From Nocardia acididurans (GTDB lineage Bacteria; Actinomycetota; Actinomycetes; Mycobacteriales; Mycobacteriaceae), in the NCBI RefSeq assembly GCF_016741815.1, contig NZ_JAERRJ010000010.1, positions 124,001-188,000 on the forward strand: 64,000 nucleotides of DNA. The letters are read 5' to 3'. The notes beneath the pieces were generated by a model, which ran no database searches, was not told the DNA's origin, and worked only from the letters and a program-made list of their open reading frames with translations. The translations under genes and the position numbers were made by a program. Shown here piece after piece: positions 63,969 to 64,000 of the stretch (position 1 is the first letter of the stretch; each line of letters begins with the position of its first letter).

Positions 63969-64000
63969 TCAGCGGTTGGCGCGTTTCTCGCGCATACGAT
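63969..64000 (-). CDS. Possible C-terminal end of a convergent gene (partial)
   Basis: On the minus strand the last 32 bases read RMREKRANR followed by TGA at 63971-63969. A basic C-terminus converging on bioA behind a hairpin is plausible, but ten codons are too few to name or confirm a gene. Confidence 0.3.
   Translation of the reverse strand, partial: RMREKRANR

Noticed and set aside
1..64000. tRNA, rRNA, riboswitch, insertion sequence or prophage signals
   Set aside because: All intergenic stretches were read and are short (under about 250 bp); none shows a cloverleaf, a riboswitch core, transposase fragments or long terminal repeats.

Overview
This 64 kb window is dense, high-GC actinobacterial chromosome. 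Several markers point to a mycolic-acid-containing member of the Mycobacteriales, most likely Nocardia or a close relative. They are an arabinosyltransferase of the EmbABC family, an MspA-type mycomembrane porin, an MTB12-like antigen, a CtpE-type P-type ATPase, an AlaA/AspC-type aminotransferase very close to the mycobacterial one, a DnaE1 polymerase, a DUF7373-like lipoprotein and a BioQ-like operator. I see no phage, transposase, CRISPR array, rRNA or tRNA. No stretch longer than about 250 bp lacks a gene. Identifications rest on reading protein sequences and motifs; no database search was run.

Layout. 1-6.3 kb: TetR end, ABC-2-like membrane protein divergent from a MarR regulator, NHL/SMP-30-like lipoprotein, galU, dinB, MTB12-like lipoprotein. 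6.4-9.7 kb: one large emb gene. 9.7-16.2 kb: VOC protein, two lipoproteins facing lspA and an RluD-type pseudouridine synthase, unknown and SRPBCC proteins, a PPOX protein and an HxlR regulator. 16.2-24.2 kb: alaA, a DraG-type hydrolase followed by a NatAB-like exporter whose two genes are separated by a tandem 75-bp repeat, a PhzF protein and ctpE. 24.3-28.5 kb: a Ser/Thr kinase - lipoprotein - Ser/Thr kinase operon. 28.6-35 kb: RarD, then a NitT/TauT-type ABC importer divergent from a CitAB-type two-component system. 35-44 kb: a small secreted peptide, VOC protein, methyltransferase, lipoprotein hydrolase, beta-lactamase-fold hydrolase, dnaE1, and a GH5-like lipoprotein.

44-51.5 kb holds what I consider the most interesting system. 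It is a five-gene minus-strand unit reading MspA porin, BcsB-like protein, multi-TM protein, BcsA-like GT2 synthase and GT-C transferase. The last four genes are chained by 4-bp overlaps, and the unit abuts the convergent GH5-like gene. Its layout resembles a cellulose (Bcs) machine rebuilt for a mycomembrane.

51.5-64 kb: small membrane protein, Ddn-like protein, ilvA, orphan OmpR-type regulator, DUF2235 hydrolase, treY and treX, a cupin divergent from its MarR regulator, a MarR-GNAT fusion, and bioA.

Regulation. About twenty genes begin 6-8 nt after a TANNNT -10 box with no ribosome-binding site, so leaderless transcription looks common here. Several operators (perfect inverted repeats) overlap those -10 boxes. 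Strong hairpins separate several convergent pairs.
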